Shown piece by piece: positions 1 to 7,619 of a stretch of DNA of 9,622 nucleotides. Below the pieces are notes generated by a model, which made no database searches, was not told the DNA's origin, and saw nothing but the letters and a program-made list of their open reading frames with translations. The position numbers were made by a program, and so were the translations under genes. Location of the stretch: contig WGBF01000596.1 in NCBI GenBank assembly GCA_015494485.1, positions 1-9,622 of the forward strand. The letters are read 5' to 3'. Each line of letters starts with the position of its first letter. Position 1 is the first letter of the stretch. This DNA comes from a bacterium (GTDB lineage Bacteria > Calditrichota > Calditrichia > RBG-13-44-9 > J042).

Positions 1-873
1 GTGGGCGTTCTGGTACTGGAGAGCGATTATCCCAATCACTTTACACAGGCGGACCTGGAGCTGCTCACGTCCTTTGCCAACATGGCGGGTATTGCCATAA
101 CCAACGCCCAGTTGTACGAAGATTCACTCAAGAAAAAGAAGCTGGAAAGTGACCTGCTGGTGGCATCGCGGGTGCAACGGGCACTATTGCCTTCCCGCCC
201 ACCGCGCATTCAGGGCGCCGAAATCGAAGTGTTTACCATCCCCAGCTTAATTGTGGGTGGCGATTTGTACGATATCTTCCGGTTTGGGGAACGAGGAGTC
301 GGGCTGGCAATCGGGGACGTATCCGGTAAAGGAGCACCCGGCGCCATTCTGATGGCCCTGGTGTATGCCGGTTTTAAAAGCCTGTTGAAGGAAATCTGGG
401 AAGTCTCCGAAATTATGGCCCGCCTGAACAACCTGCTGGCAGAGTCCACCACCGAAGGATACTTCAGCACGTTTTTCTTCAGCGTGTATCAGGAAGAAAG
501 CCGCAAGCTGACTTACTGTAATGCGGGGCATAATCCCCCCATCGTGCTCCACCCGGACCGCTCCATTGAATACCTGACCGAAGGTGGCACCGTTCTGGGT
601 TTTCTGCCCAATCAGGAATATGTACAGAAAACCATTGCCCTGCAGCCGGGGGATTACCTTGTGATGTACACCGATGGGGTGACGGAAATCCGCAATGCAA
701 AGGGTGAAGAATTTGGCGAAGAACGGCTGGAGGAATTGCTAAAAACGAATTACGGTAAATCCCCCAAAGAGCTGAAAAACGAAATCATTACGCAAATCCG
801 GCGTTTTTCCGGTAAAATGGTATTTGAAGATGATGTAACCCTGCTCATTATGCAACTGACAGAGGACGCATGA
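1..873 (+). CDS. GAF / SpoIIE-type PP2C serine phosphatase (RsbU-like), 5' partial
   Basis: This is the C-terminal part of a signalling phosphatase; the frame is open at base 1, so the GTG there is the window edge and not a credible start. Residues 1-40 (numbered from that GTG) look like the end of a GAF sensor domain, including the segment FTQADLELLTSFANMAGIAI. A charged helical linker follows (about 41-63) and ends in VQRALLP, typical just before SpoIIE catalytic domains. The phosphatase domain runs from about 70 to 287 with the metal-binding and core motifs in order: GGDLYD (D88, D91), IGDVSGKG (D106), YCNAGHNPP (172-180), MYTDGVTE (D225) and EDDVTLL (D277, D278). All expected acidic residues are present, so it should be an active Mn/Mg-dependent Ser/Thr phosphatase. 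Relatives dephosphorylate STAS-domain anti-anti-sigma factors; no such partner is in the window, so the substrate is unknown. Its TGA overlaps the ATG of the next gene. Confidence 0.93.
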   Translation: MGVLVLESDYPNHFTQADLELLTSFANMAGIAITNAQLYEDSLKKKKLESDLLVASRVQRALLPSRPPRIQGAEIEVFTIPSLIVGGDLYDIFRFGERGVGLAIGDVSGKGAPGAILMALVYAGFKSLLKEIWEVSEIMARLNNLLAESTTEGYFSTFFFSVYQEESRKLTYCNAGHNPPIVLHPDRSIEYLTEGGTVLGFLPNQEYVQKTIALQPGDYLVMYTDGVTEIRNAKGEEFGEERLEELLKTNYGKSPKELKNEIITQIRRFSGKMVFEDDVTLLIMQLTEDA

Positions 874-1784
874 AGACACGGCAACAGCGGATGTACTTAT
901 TTGATTACTTAATGCTGGGCTTTCCTGCCCTGTTAATCGTTCTGGCCCTTAGCTTTGCCCCTCCCGGCCAATGGCTGAAGTTTATTGTCCCCAACCTGGG
1001 ATTTATTGCCGTAATTATCCTGACGCTGTTTATTGATGAACGCCGCAGCACCCTTCATACCGTGTGGCGGTTCTGGTATCCCATTGTCATTGTGCCCATG
1101 ATGTACAAACACCTGGAGCACTACATTCATCTCATTTTCCCCCATTCGTTCGATTCCCTAATTGTCCGGCTGGAAACTGCCCTGCTGGGGCAACCGGTAA
1201 ATGTCTGGGTACCTGCAATTCAAACCCCCTGGCTAACGGAAATCATGCACATTGCTTATGCCTTTTACTGGTTCAGTATTCCCATTACTGCGTTCATGTT
1301 CTGGCGGTTGCAAAACCGGGTGGCCTTTGAGGAACTGGTTACGGGCATTTTAACCACCTTTTTTGTTTCCTACCTGCTGTTTATTCTGTTTCCCGTTTAC
1401 GGTCCGCGGTTTTACCTGGAATCCCGAATTCCCATTCACTTCCGCGGGATATTGCTCACGCCCACGCTGCGGGCCATTGTGCATCAGGGTGGCTTAAAAG
1501 GCGGGGCATTTCCCAGCTCCCACGTCGCTGTGGCGGTACTAAATTACCTGTACCTGAAACAATTCTTTCCCCGTTTCGCCCAACGCTTTTTTCTACCGGC
1601 TGTGATTATGCTGAGCCTGGGCACCCTCTACGGGCAGTTTCATTACCTGACCGATGTGGTGGCCGGGGTTATCCTGGGAGTTACGGTGGGGAAAATAGGC
1701 ACCCGCCACATGATGCAGCGACTTCGCACCGCACCTCCGGAAGAAACTGAACCCGTAGAGGAAGCGGTATTATCCCGGGAATAA
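870..1784 (+). CDS. PAP2-family integral membrane phosphatase/phosphotransferase (Aur1-like PAP2_3 type)
   Basis: This 304-residue membrane protein has roughly six hydrophobic segments (for example about 14-31, 38-55, 122-145, 155-176, 240-256 and 262-275) and a short charged cytosolic tail rich in Glu. The PAP2 catalytic signatures are visible: GGAFPSSHVAVAV (PSSH at 215-218, H218 the likely acid/base) and FHYLTDVVAG (nucleophile H258 and supporting D262). FPVYGPRFYLE (174-184) resembles the conserved GPR segment of the PAP2_3 group, which contains the yeast Aur1 inositol-phosphorylceramide synthase relatives. Members hydrolyse or transfer phosphate or phospho-head-groups on lipids at the membrane surface; the exact substrate cannot be read from sequence. 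The Arg that precedes the catalytic His in classical PAP2 enzymes aligns with T252. The start ATG overlaps the upstream TGA (ATGA), with AGAGGA a few bases before it, so translation is probably coupled to the phosphatase gene. Confidence 0.9.
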   Translation: MKTRQQRMYLFDYLMLGFPALLIVLALSFAPPGQWLKFIVPNLGFIAVIILTLFIDERRSTLHTVWRFWYPIVIVPMMYKHLEHYIHLIFPHSFDSLIVRLETALLGQPVNVWVPAIQTPWLTEIMHIAYAFYWFSIPITAFMFWRLQNRVAFEELVTGILTTFFVSYLLFILFPVYGPRFYLESRIPIHFRGILLTPTLRAIVHQGGLKGGAFPSSHVAVAVLNYLYLKQFFPRFAQRFFLPAVIMLSLGTLYGQFHYLTDVVAGVILGVTVGKIGTRHMMQRLRTAPPEETEPVEEAVLSRE

Positions 1785-1874
1785 CATTTTCCCCGGTTTC
1801 CCTTTCTGCCTGATACCAGCTTCCTCTCCGGTGTTCAATTTCGGGCAGCATAACGGCACCAGCAGACTCCCCCA

Positions 1875-3290
1875 TTATGGGAAAATGCCCAGTTCGTAGT
1901 AGGATCGGGCCACTTTTTCGATGGCGTCAATAAAGGCGGCGGTGCGCAGGTCTATTTTGTCCTCATGGCGCTGCTGAATGTTGCGGATTTCCCAGTAGGC
2001 ATTCACCATGGTTTCTTCCAGACCGGAGTTCACCAGATCGGCTTCATCCGCACCGGTGGCAATGCGGTCAAAAATTTCCTGATCAAAGGTTTTACCGGTG
2101 AGTTTCTCAATGGCCCGCAGCATTTCGGTGTTGATGCGTTTTTCAAACCGTTTGCCCATGCGTCCAAAGCGTACATGGGAGATATTCTTTAGCCATTCAA
2201 AATAAGAAACCGTTACCCCACCGGCATTTAAATACATGTCCGGAATAATCATAACGCCTTTTTCCCGGAGGACTTTGTTGGCATCGGAGGTCACCGGGCC
2301 ATTGGCCGCTTCGCCAATAATTTTGGCTTGAATCCGATGCACATTCTCCATGGTAATTTGATTTTCCAGTGCGGCCGGTACCAGAATATCGCAGGGGTAC
2401 TCCAGCAGTTTGGTGGTTTCCTCAATTTTCTCACCGCCATCCACTTTTAAAATGGAACCCCGTTCGCGGCGCTGCTGGAAAACCGTGTCCACATCCAGCC
2501 CCTTGGGATTGTAAATGGCGCCTTCGTATTCGGCAATGCCCACAATGACGGCGCCGCCTTCCTGCAAAAATTTCGCCGCATGGTAACCAACATTCCCCAA
2601 TCCCTGCACGATGACGGTTTTTCCGTCCAGGCCGGGTGTTAACCCCAGGCGCTTCATATCCTCCGCATTTTCACAAGCCTCCCGAATGCCATAGTACACC
2701 CCGCGTCCGGTGGCTTCAGTTCGCCCCCGAACACCGCCTTGGGTTACCGGCTTTCCGGTTACACAGGCCAGCGCGTCCAGTTCGTTGTTGGACATGGCCA
2801 TGTACGTATCGGCAATCCACGACATTTCCTGGGCGCCGGTACCGTAATCCGGGGCCGGTACATCCACCCCGGGGCCAATAAAATTTTTCTTCACCAATTC
2901 AAACGTATAGCGACGGGTAATCCGCTCCAGTTCGCTTTTGCTGTATTTGTATGTGGAAATTTGCACCCCACCTTTGGCACCCCCAAAGGGTACATCCACA
3001 ATGGCACATTTGTAAGTCATTAAGGCGGCCAAGGCCATCACTTCATCTTCATTCACATTGGCGGCATAGCGAATACCCCCTTTGGTGGGCAATTTGTGGT
3101 GACTGTGCTCCGCGCGCCAGGCATGCACCGTTTCAATGGTTCCATCATCCCGCTTTAACGGAAACGTCATGTGGTACACGCTGTTACAAATTTTGATTTG
3201 TTTTAACAATCCTTCCGGATAATCCGTGTAGCGGGCCGCTTCATCAAAATTTTTATTGACCTGCTCAAAGAAACGGATGGTCTTGCTCAT
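1875..3290 (-). CDS. gdhA: Glutamate dehydrogenase (Glu/Leu/Phe/Val dehydrogenase family)
   Basis: The 471-residue enzyme interconverts glutamate with 2-oxoglutarate and ammonia using a nicotinamide cofactor in the cytosol. The N-terminal substrate domain shows PTKGGIRY (K70), the active-site stretch DVPFGGAKGG (K106, catalytic Lys) and GVDVPAPDYGTG (D148, catalytic Asp). The Rossmann domain carries VQGLGNVG (G230-x-G232-x-x-G235). The acidic E254 after the second strand suggests NAD preference but does not prove it. NAGGVTVSYFEWLKN (355-369), with S362, matches the glutamate-specific pocket. From memory the protein resembles the animal mitochondrial type more than E. coli GdhA. The start is well supported: AGGAGG at 3298-3303 lies 7 nt before the ATG. 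It is 86 nt downstream of pepP on the same strand, so cotranscription is possible, and it converges with the PAP2 gene. The gdhA symbol is used in the general sense; substrate preference rests on motifs only. Confidence 0.95.
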   Translation of the reverse strand: MSKTIRFFEQVNKNFDEAARYTDYPEGLLKQIKICNSVYHMTFPLKRDDGTIETVHAWRAEHSHHKLPTKGGIRYAANVNEDEVMALAALMTYKCAIVDVPFGGAKGGVQISTYKYSKSELERITRRYTFELVKKNFIGPGVDVPAPDYGTGAQEMSWIADTYMAMSNNELDALACVTGKPVTQGGVRGRTEATGRGVYYGIREACENAEDMKRLGLTPGLDGKTVIVQGLGNVGYHAAKFLQEGGAVIVGIAEYEGAIYNPKGLDVDTVFQQRRERGSILKVDGGEKIEETTKLLEYPCDILVPAALENQITMENVHRIQAKIIGEAANGPVTSDANKVLREKGVMIIPDMYLNAGGVTVSYFEWLKNISHVRFGRMGKRFEKRINTEMLRAIEKLTGKTFDQEIFDRIATGADEADLVNSGLEETMVNAYWEIRNIQQRHEDKIDLRTAAFIDAIEKVARSYYELGIFP

Positions 3291-3305
3291 ATATATTCCT
3301 CCTCA

Positions 3306-3320
3306 AAACAAATGTTGTTT
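3306..3320. promoter_or_regulatory. Short perfect inverted repeat in front of the gdh ribosome-binding site
   Basis: AAACAA-atg-TTGTTT is a perfect 6+3+6 inverted repeat lying two bases upstream of the gdh Shine-Dalgarno region (3297-3304). Its position in the 86-nt pepP-gdh gap could suit a repressor site or a weak mRNA hairpin that modulates gdh translation. The stem is A/T-rich and short, so it could be chance. No T-run follows on the minus strand, so it is not a terminator. Confidence 0.2.
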
Positions 3321-3376
3321 GGTTTGTATTCTCCGGTGGGCAATGATGTCGCACCATGTGGGATGCGGGTTCAACC

Positions 3377-4699
3377 TTATGTCCTCATTAATGATTCAAT
3401 GTCTTCCACTGTCTTCGGTATTTCCGCACTCAGGTTTCGATTTCCATCTTCCGTAATAACAATATTATCTTCAATTCGCACCCCAATATTTAAGTATTTT
3501 TTAATTTTTTTTGCGATTCTGTCCAGTTGTTCGGCAGGTACGCCTTTTTTGCGCAACCGCTGGAGGGCATCCTCCCGCACATAAACGCCCGGTTCAATGG
3601 TCATGACCATTCCCGGCTGGAAGGGAATGTCCACGCCGCGCCGGGTATAACCACCCACATCGTGCACATCCATCCCCAGCCAGTGGATGTACCCATGAAT
3701 GGTAAAAATTTTGAAATCCGCCTCCCGCTCAATCAGGCCCAGTTCTTTTAACCCCTCCTGGAGGACGTTGTCAATCGCTTCGGTAACCGCTTTGCGGGTA
3801 ACACCCGGTTTCATGTGGGCAATACCCGTTTGCTGGGCACGGAGAACCAGTTCGTAGATTTGCCGCTGTTCGGGGGTAAACTGCCCGCTGACGGGTACGG
3901 TACGGGTTAAATCGCCACAGTAATAATTCACCTCCGCGCCGCAATCCATCAGCACCAGATCCCCCGCCTGAAGCTGCCGGTTATTGCGAACGTAGTGGAG
4001 GATACCGGCATTGGGCCCACTGGCGATAATGGACTGAAAGGCTTCCCGCTGTGCCCCCCGCTGCCGAAACACATACTCAATATCCGCCTGAATCTGATAT
4101 TCCCATTTGCCTGGTTGCACGGCACGGATCCCGGCTAAAAGGCCTTCTCCGGTAATGGCAATGGCTTCCTGCAAACCGGCGGAAAAATCAGCGGCGGTTT
4201 TAATCCGGCGCAATTCGTGGACGATGGGTAGCGGGTCAATAATGGGCCACTGCCCTCCACTGCGTTTGGTAACAAACTGATTCACAATAAATTCATCCCA
4301 TTTCGGATGATGCCCAAAAGGGTAGTAAATGGGTCGGTCCCATTTTACGATGCGCGGCAGCACTTTGCCCATCTGGTCAGTAAAATACACCGCTGTTGCC
4401 CCGTACTGTCGCTGAAGGGATTTTGTGTCCACCGCCCGGCCATCGTACAAAATTTCCCGTTCCGTCGGGCGATGAACAAACAGTACAAACCGATAGCGTT
4501 TATTGTTCGGCACGAACACCGCCACGGCATCGGGGGCATCGTATCCGGTCAGGTAATAAAAATCGGACTGCTGGCGGAAGGGATAGGGGGTATCCAGATT
4601 GCGCCACACCAGCGAATTGCCGGGCAGGATAACCACTGCGTCCCTATCAATTTTCCGGAAGAAGGCTTCCCGCCGTTGGGCAAACAGATCCGTATCCAT
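3377..4699 (-). CDS. pepP: Xaa-Pro aminopeptidase (M24B, aminopeptidase P)
   Basis: The 440-residue enzyme removes the N-terminal residue from peptides whose second residue is proline and is expected in the cytosol. The N-terminal AMP_N domain (about 1-135) contains the typical QQSDFYYLTGYDAPDAV stretch (43-59). The C-terminal pita-bread domain (about 170-425) has all five dinuclear metal ligands: D252 in MDCGAE, D263 in GDLTRT, H339 in HWLGMDVHD, E369 in IEPGVY and E410 in RIEDN. H235 and H346 sit at the positions of the E. coli PepP active-site histidines. Length matches the E. coli enzyme. The ATG is preceded by GGGAG about 6 nt upstream, and there is no signal peptide. It lies alone after the sdhCAB terminator with its own candidate promoter, 86 nt ahead of gdh. 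Confidence 0.96.
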   Translation of the reverse strand: MDTDLFAQRREAFFRKIDRDAVVILPGNSLVWRNLDTPYPFRQQSDFYYLTGYDAPDAVAVFVPNNKRYRFVLFVHRPTEREILYDGRAVDTKSLQRQYGATAVYFTDQMGKVLPRIVKWDRPIYYPFGHHPKWDEFIVNQFVTKRSGGQWPIIDPLPIVHELRRIKTAADFSAGLQEAIAITGEGLLAGIRAVQPGKWEYQIQADIEYVFRQRGAQREAFQSIIASGPNAGILHYVRNNRQLQAGDLVLMDCGAEVNYYCGDLTRTVPVSGQFTPEQRQIYELVLRAQQTGIAHMKPGVTRKAVTEAIDNVLQEGLKELGLIEREADFKIFTIHGYIHWLGMDVHDVGGYTRRGVDIPFQPGMVMTIEPGVYVREDALQRLRKKGVPAEQLDRIAKKIKKYLNIGVRIEDNIVITEDGNRNLSAEIPKTVEDIESLMRT

Positions 4700-4713
4700 A
4701 GGGTACTCCCACG

Positions 4714-4742
4714 TTAATAAATGGAAAATACAGTGTAGTCAA
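4714..4742 (-). promoter_or_regulatory. Candidate sigma70-type promoter for pepP
   Basis: On the minus strand TTGACT (4742-4737) and TATTAA (4719-4714) are separated by exactly 17 nt, each one or two mismatches from the sigma70 consensus. The pair lies between the sdhCAB terminator and the pepP ATG. One weakness is that the -10 box ends only 14 nt before the ATG, which would leave a leader of about 7 nt and cut into the GGGAG ribosome-binding site. If the organism is in Bacteroidota, its promoters may also not follow this consensus. Confidence 0.4.
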
Positions 4743-4784
4743 TTCAAATTAAACTGTTTTTCCAGGCACGACGAAATTTTTTAA

Positions 4785-4799
4785 ACGGAATGCTTCCGT
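4785..4799. repeat. Perfect inverted repeat in the sdhB-pepP gap
   Basis: ACGGAA-tgc-TTCCGT is a perfect 6+3+6 inverted repeat between the sdhCAB terminator and the pepP promoter candidate. On the minus strand it is followed by an A/T-rich tract rather than a T-run, so it does not look like a second standard terminator. It could be a regulator-binding site upstream of the pepP promoter. Confidence 0.3.
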
Positions 4800-4831
4800 G
4801 CAGAAAAACCCTTCACATCTTCCATTGAAAC

Positions 4832-4866
4832 AAAAAAGCTGCTTCCCGGCAATTCGGAAAGCAGCT
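4832..4866 (-). terminator. Rho-independent terminator of the sdhCAB operon
   Basis: Read on the minus strand, AGCTGCTT (4866-4859) pairs with AAGCAGCT (4844-4837), giving an 8-bp stem. After one mismatch the pairing continues for three more base pairs around a short loop. Six T residues follow immediately (4837-4832). It lies 25 nt downstream of the sdhB stop, where an operon terminator would be expected. Confidence 0.88.
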
Positions 4867-4891
4867 AAACAAAAACATGAACCATATTACA

Positions 4892-5647
4892 TTAACGAAG
4901 CGAGGCTTTCACGTATTCACGGCGCATGCGGGCAATGTTGGCAATAGAGATTCCCTTGGGGCACACCGCTTCGCATTCTCCGTGGTTGGAACATCCCCCA
5001 AAGCCTTCGGCATCCATTTGTTCCACCATGCGCAATACTCGCCGGTACCGTTCCGGCTGGCCCTGGGGCAGGAAAGTGTACTGGGAAATCTTGGCACTGA
5101 CAAACAACGAAGCGGAGGCATTAGGACATGCCGCCACACAGGCACCACAGCCAATGCATTCCGCCGAATCCATGGCCGCATCCGCGGCTTCTTTGGAGAT
5201 GGGAATATTATTGGCATCCTGGGCGCTTCCGGTATTTACGGAGATGTAACCGCCTTTGGCAATGATGCGGTCAAATGCGCTACGGTCCACTACCAGGTCC
5301 TTCACCACCGGAAAGGCTTTGGCCCGGAAGGGTTCAATGGTAATGGTCTGCCCATCATGGAAATGACGCATGTGCAACTGGCAGGTGGCGGTGCGGTGCT
5401 GGTCGCCGTGGGGAATGCCGTTAATGACCAGACTGCACATCCCGCAAATGCCTTCCCGGCAATCGTTATCAAATTCAACAGGTTCCTTACCTTCTTTGGT
5501 CAGGTTATCGTTCAGCACATCCAGCATTTCCAGAAAGGACATATCCGGGCTGATATCCGTGACAGTGTAGGTTTCGAAGCCGCCCTTGCTGTTGGCATCT
5601 TTCTGGCGCCAGATGCGGAGGGTCAATGTCATATTCTTATCACTCAT
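4892..5647 (-). CDS. sdhB: Succinate dehydrogenase / fumarate reductase iron-sulfur subunit
   Basis: The 251-residue electron-transfer subunit of complex II passes electrons from the flavoprotein to the quinone site through three clusters. The N-terminal ferredoxin-like domain has CREGICGMC plus a later Cys (C63, C68, C71, C89) for [2Fe-2S]. The C-terminal domain has CIGCGACVAACP (C164, C167, C170, C174) and CSNHGECEAVCP (C219, C225, C229). By analogy with E. coli SdhB, C164/C167/C170/C229 bind [4Fe-4S] and C174/C219/C225 bind [3Fe-4S], so every ligand is present. The start ATG follows an AAGGAG located 10 nt upstream that overlaps the sdhA stop region. It is the last gene of sdhCAB, 14 nt after sdhA, with a terminator just downstream. 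Sequence alone does not settle whether the complex works as dehydrogenase or fumarate reductase. Confidence 0.97.
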   Translation of the reverse strand: MSDKNMTLTLRIWRQKDANSKGGFETYTVTDISPDMSFLEMLDVLNDNLTKEGKEPVEFDNDCREGICGMCSLVINGIPHGDQHRTATCQLHMRHFHDGQTITIEPFRAKAFPVVKDLVVDRSAFDRIIAKGGYISVNTGSAQDANNIPISKEAADAAMDSAECIGCGACVAACPNASASLFVSAKISQYTFLPQGQPERYRRVLRMVEQMDAEGFGGCSNHGECEAVCPKGISIANIARMRREYVKASLR

Positions 5648-5661
5648 TTGAATGGCGCTCC

Positions 5662-7611
5662 TTACTTATAACTTCGTTGCGTTGGTTTCACATTTTCAAA
5701 AACAAGCGGTTCTTTGTGTAAAATGGGGGTGTCTTCGTCATTCCCCGGATATTCCCAGCCGGCGACGTAACTGAAGTGCTCATCATCGCGCAACGCTTCG
5801 CCTTCCGGGGTCTGGTATTCTTCCCGGAAGTGCCCGCCACAGGATTCGTTGCGGTGCAGCGCATCCAGAGCCATCAACTCACCCAATTCAATAAAATCAT
5901 AGAGCCGCCCGGCAAATTCCAGCGCTTTATTTAAGTTTTTATCGGAACCCGGAACGTTAATGTTGTTCCAGAACTCTTTCTTTAATTCCGGCAATTTTTC
6001 CAAAACCAGCTTCAGTCCTTTTTCGTTGCGCGCCATTCCAACATAATCCCACATCAGCTCACCCAGTTCAATGTGCAATTCCATGACGGTCTTCTTGCCT
6101 TTAACGGACAGCAGGCGCTTGACAAATTCCTGGATCGCGTTGCGGGATTCCTGAAATTCCTTTTCTTCGGTGGTAACATTGGGTAAATCGGTGCTGGCCA
6201 GGTAATCGCCAATGGTGTAGGGGATTATGAAGTATCCGTCTGCCAGACCCTGCATCAGAGCGCTGGCACCCAGGCGGTTGGCGCCGTGGTCGGAGAAATT
6301 CGCTTCACCCAGCACAAACAGCCCCGGAATGGTACTCATCAGGTTGTAATCCACCCACAGGCCGCCCATGGTGTAGTGGGGCGCCGGGTAAATTTTCATC
6401 GGCACTTCGTAGGGATTTTCGCCGGTAATTTTTTCATACATTTCAAACAGGTTGCCGTACTTATCGCGGATGTAATCAATGCCCCGCCGCTTAATGGCAT
6501 CGGAAAAATCCAGATACACCGCGCGGCCAAATTCCCCAACGCCGTAACCGGCATCGCACATAAACTTGGCATTTCGGGAAGCCACGTCCCGCGGCACCAG
6601 GTTACCAAAGGAAGGATATTTCCGTTCCAGATAATAGTCGCGTTCTTCTTCGGGGATTTGGTTGGGCGGCCGCTTGTCGCCTTTCTTTTTGGGTACCCAC
6701 ACCCGGCCGTCATTCCGCAAACTTTCGCTCATCAGGGTTAACTTGGATTGGTAATGCCCCGATTGCGGAATGGCTGTGGGGTGAATCTGGGTAAAGGAGG
6801 GGTTGGCAAAATAGGCGCCCTTTTTGTACGCCCGCCAGACTGCGGTAGCATTGGAATTCTTGGCGTTGGTGGACAGGTAGTACACGTTGGAGTACCCGCC
6901 GGATGCCAGAATGACCGCATGCCCCACGTAGGATTCAATTTCGCCGGTGATGAGGTTCCGCACCACAATTCCCCGGGCTTTGCCATCAATGACCACCAAA
7001 TCCAGCATTTCCCGGCGGGGGAAGATTTCCACCTGTCCCAAATCCACCTGGCGCATTAACGCCCCATAGGCCCCCAGCAGCAACTGCTGCCCGGTTTGCC
7101 CGCGGGCGTAAAAGGTTCGGGATACCAGCACCCCACCAAAGGAACGGTTGGCCAGTAGCCCACCATATTCCCGTGCAAAAGGCACACCCTGGGCTACCGC
7201 CTGGTCAATGATGTCCACACTCAACTGAGCCAGGCGATACACGTTGCCTTCGCGGGCGCGGAAATCACCGCCCTTAATGGTATCATAAAACAGGCGAAAT
7301 ACGCTGTCGTTATCATTCTGATAATTTTTTGCCGCATTAATACCCCCCTGGGCAGCAATACTGTGTGCCCGGCGGGGCGAATCCTGAATACAGAAGGTTT
7401 TTACATTGTAGCCCAGTTCTGCCAGCGCCGCAGACGCCGACGCACCGGCTAACCCCGTTCCGACCACCAGAATGGTATATTTGCGCTTGTTGTTGGGGCT
7501 AACAACCTTCAATTCGTTTTTACGGCGATCCCACTTCTTTTCAATCGGGCCTTCCGGAATGCGCCCGTCCAGAGGTTTACCTTCTTTAATTTTATCGACA
7601 CTGAATGCCAT
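5662..7611 (-). CDS. sdhA: Succinate dehydrogenase / fumarate reductase flavoprotein subunit
   Basis: The 649-residue catalytic subunit oxidises succinate to fumarate on the cytoplasmic side of the membrane. The FAD-binding Rossmann motif GTGLAGAS is at 51-58. RRAHSIAAQGGINAA (80-94) carries H83, the expected covalent 8-alpha-histidyl FAD attachment. Active-site residues expected from E. coli SdhA are all visible: H277 in TQIHPTA, R341 in LVPRDVASR (proton shuttle), H412 in APHYTMGG and R446 in GANRLGASAL. It is longer than E. coli SdhA, with an N-terminal extension of about 40 residues before the FAD fold and an insert-rich capping domain, both usual in the Bacteroidota-type family as I remember it. 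The ATG follows GAGGTG four bases upstream, and that ribosome-binding site overlaps the sdhC TGA (gap of 8 nt), indicating tight translational linkage. Confidence 0.97.
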   Translation of the reverse strand: MAFSVDKIKEGKPLDGRIPEGPIEKKWDRRKNELKVVSPNNKRKYTILVVGTGLAGASASAALAELGYNVKTFCIQDSPRRAHSIAAQGGINAAKNYQNDNDSVFRLFYDTIKGGDFRAREGNVYRLAQLSVDIIDQAVAQGVPFAREYGGLLANRSFGGVLVSRTFYARGQTGQQLLLGAYGALMRQVDLGQVEIFPRREMLDLVVIDGKARGIVVRNLITGEIESYVGHAVILASGGYSNVYYLSTNAKNSNATAVWRAYKKGAYFANPSFTQIHPTAIPQSGHYQSKLTLMSESLRNDGRVWVPKKKGDKRPPNQIPEEERDYYLERKYPSFGNLVPRDVASRNAKFMCDAGYGVGEFGRAVYLDFSDAIKRRGIDYIRDKYGNLFEMYEKITGENPYEVPMKIYPAPHYTMGGLWVDYNLMSTIPGLFVLGEANFSDHGANRLGASALMQGLADGYFIIPYTIGDYLASTDLPNVTTEEKEFQESRNAIQEFVKRLLSVKGKKTVMELHIELGELMWDYVGMARNEKGLKLVLEKLPELKKEFWNNINVPGSDKNLNKALEFAGRLYDFIELGELMALDALHRNESCGGHFREEYQTPEGEALRDDEHFSYVAGWEYPGNDEDTPILHKEPLVFENVKPTQRSYK

Positions 7612-7619
7612 AAATCACC

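Noticed and set aside
1..3. GTG at base 1 as the start of the phosphatase
   Set aside because: It begins in the middle of a GAF domain and coincides with the window edge, so the gene must continue upstream.
1785..1881. Bidirectional terminator between the PAP2 gene and gdh
   Set aside because: Only a 4-bp palindrome (CCCATTATGGG, 1871-1881) straddling the gdh stop was found, with no T-run on either side.
4307..4717. 136-codon plus-strand frame opposite the pepP 5' end
   Set aside because: It is antisense to the conserved AMP_N domain, with low-complexity His/Arg-rich translation and no ribosome-binding site or family resemblance.
4877..5671. 264-codon open frame on the plus strand opposite sdhB
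   Set aside because: It is antisense to a gene with every iron-sulfur ligand intact, its translation has no recognisable domain, and it crosses the sdhCAB terminator and into the end of sdhA. It reflects codon bias of the real gene.
6286..6741. 151-codon plus-strand frame inside sdhA
   Set aside because: It lies entirely opposite conserved sdhA active-site coding sequence and shows no domain features.
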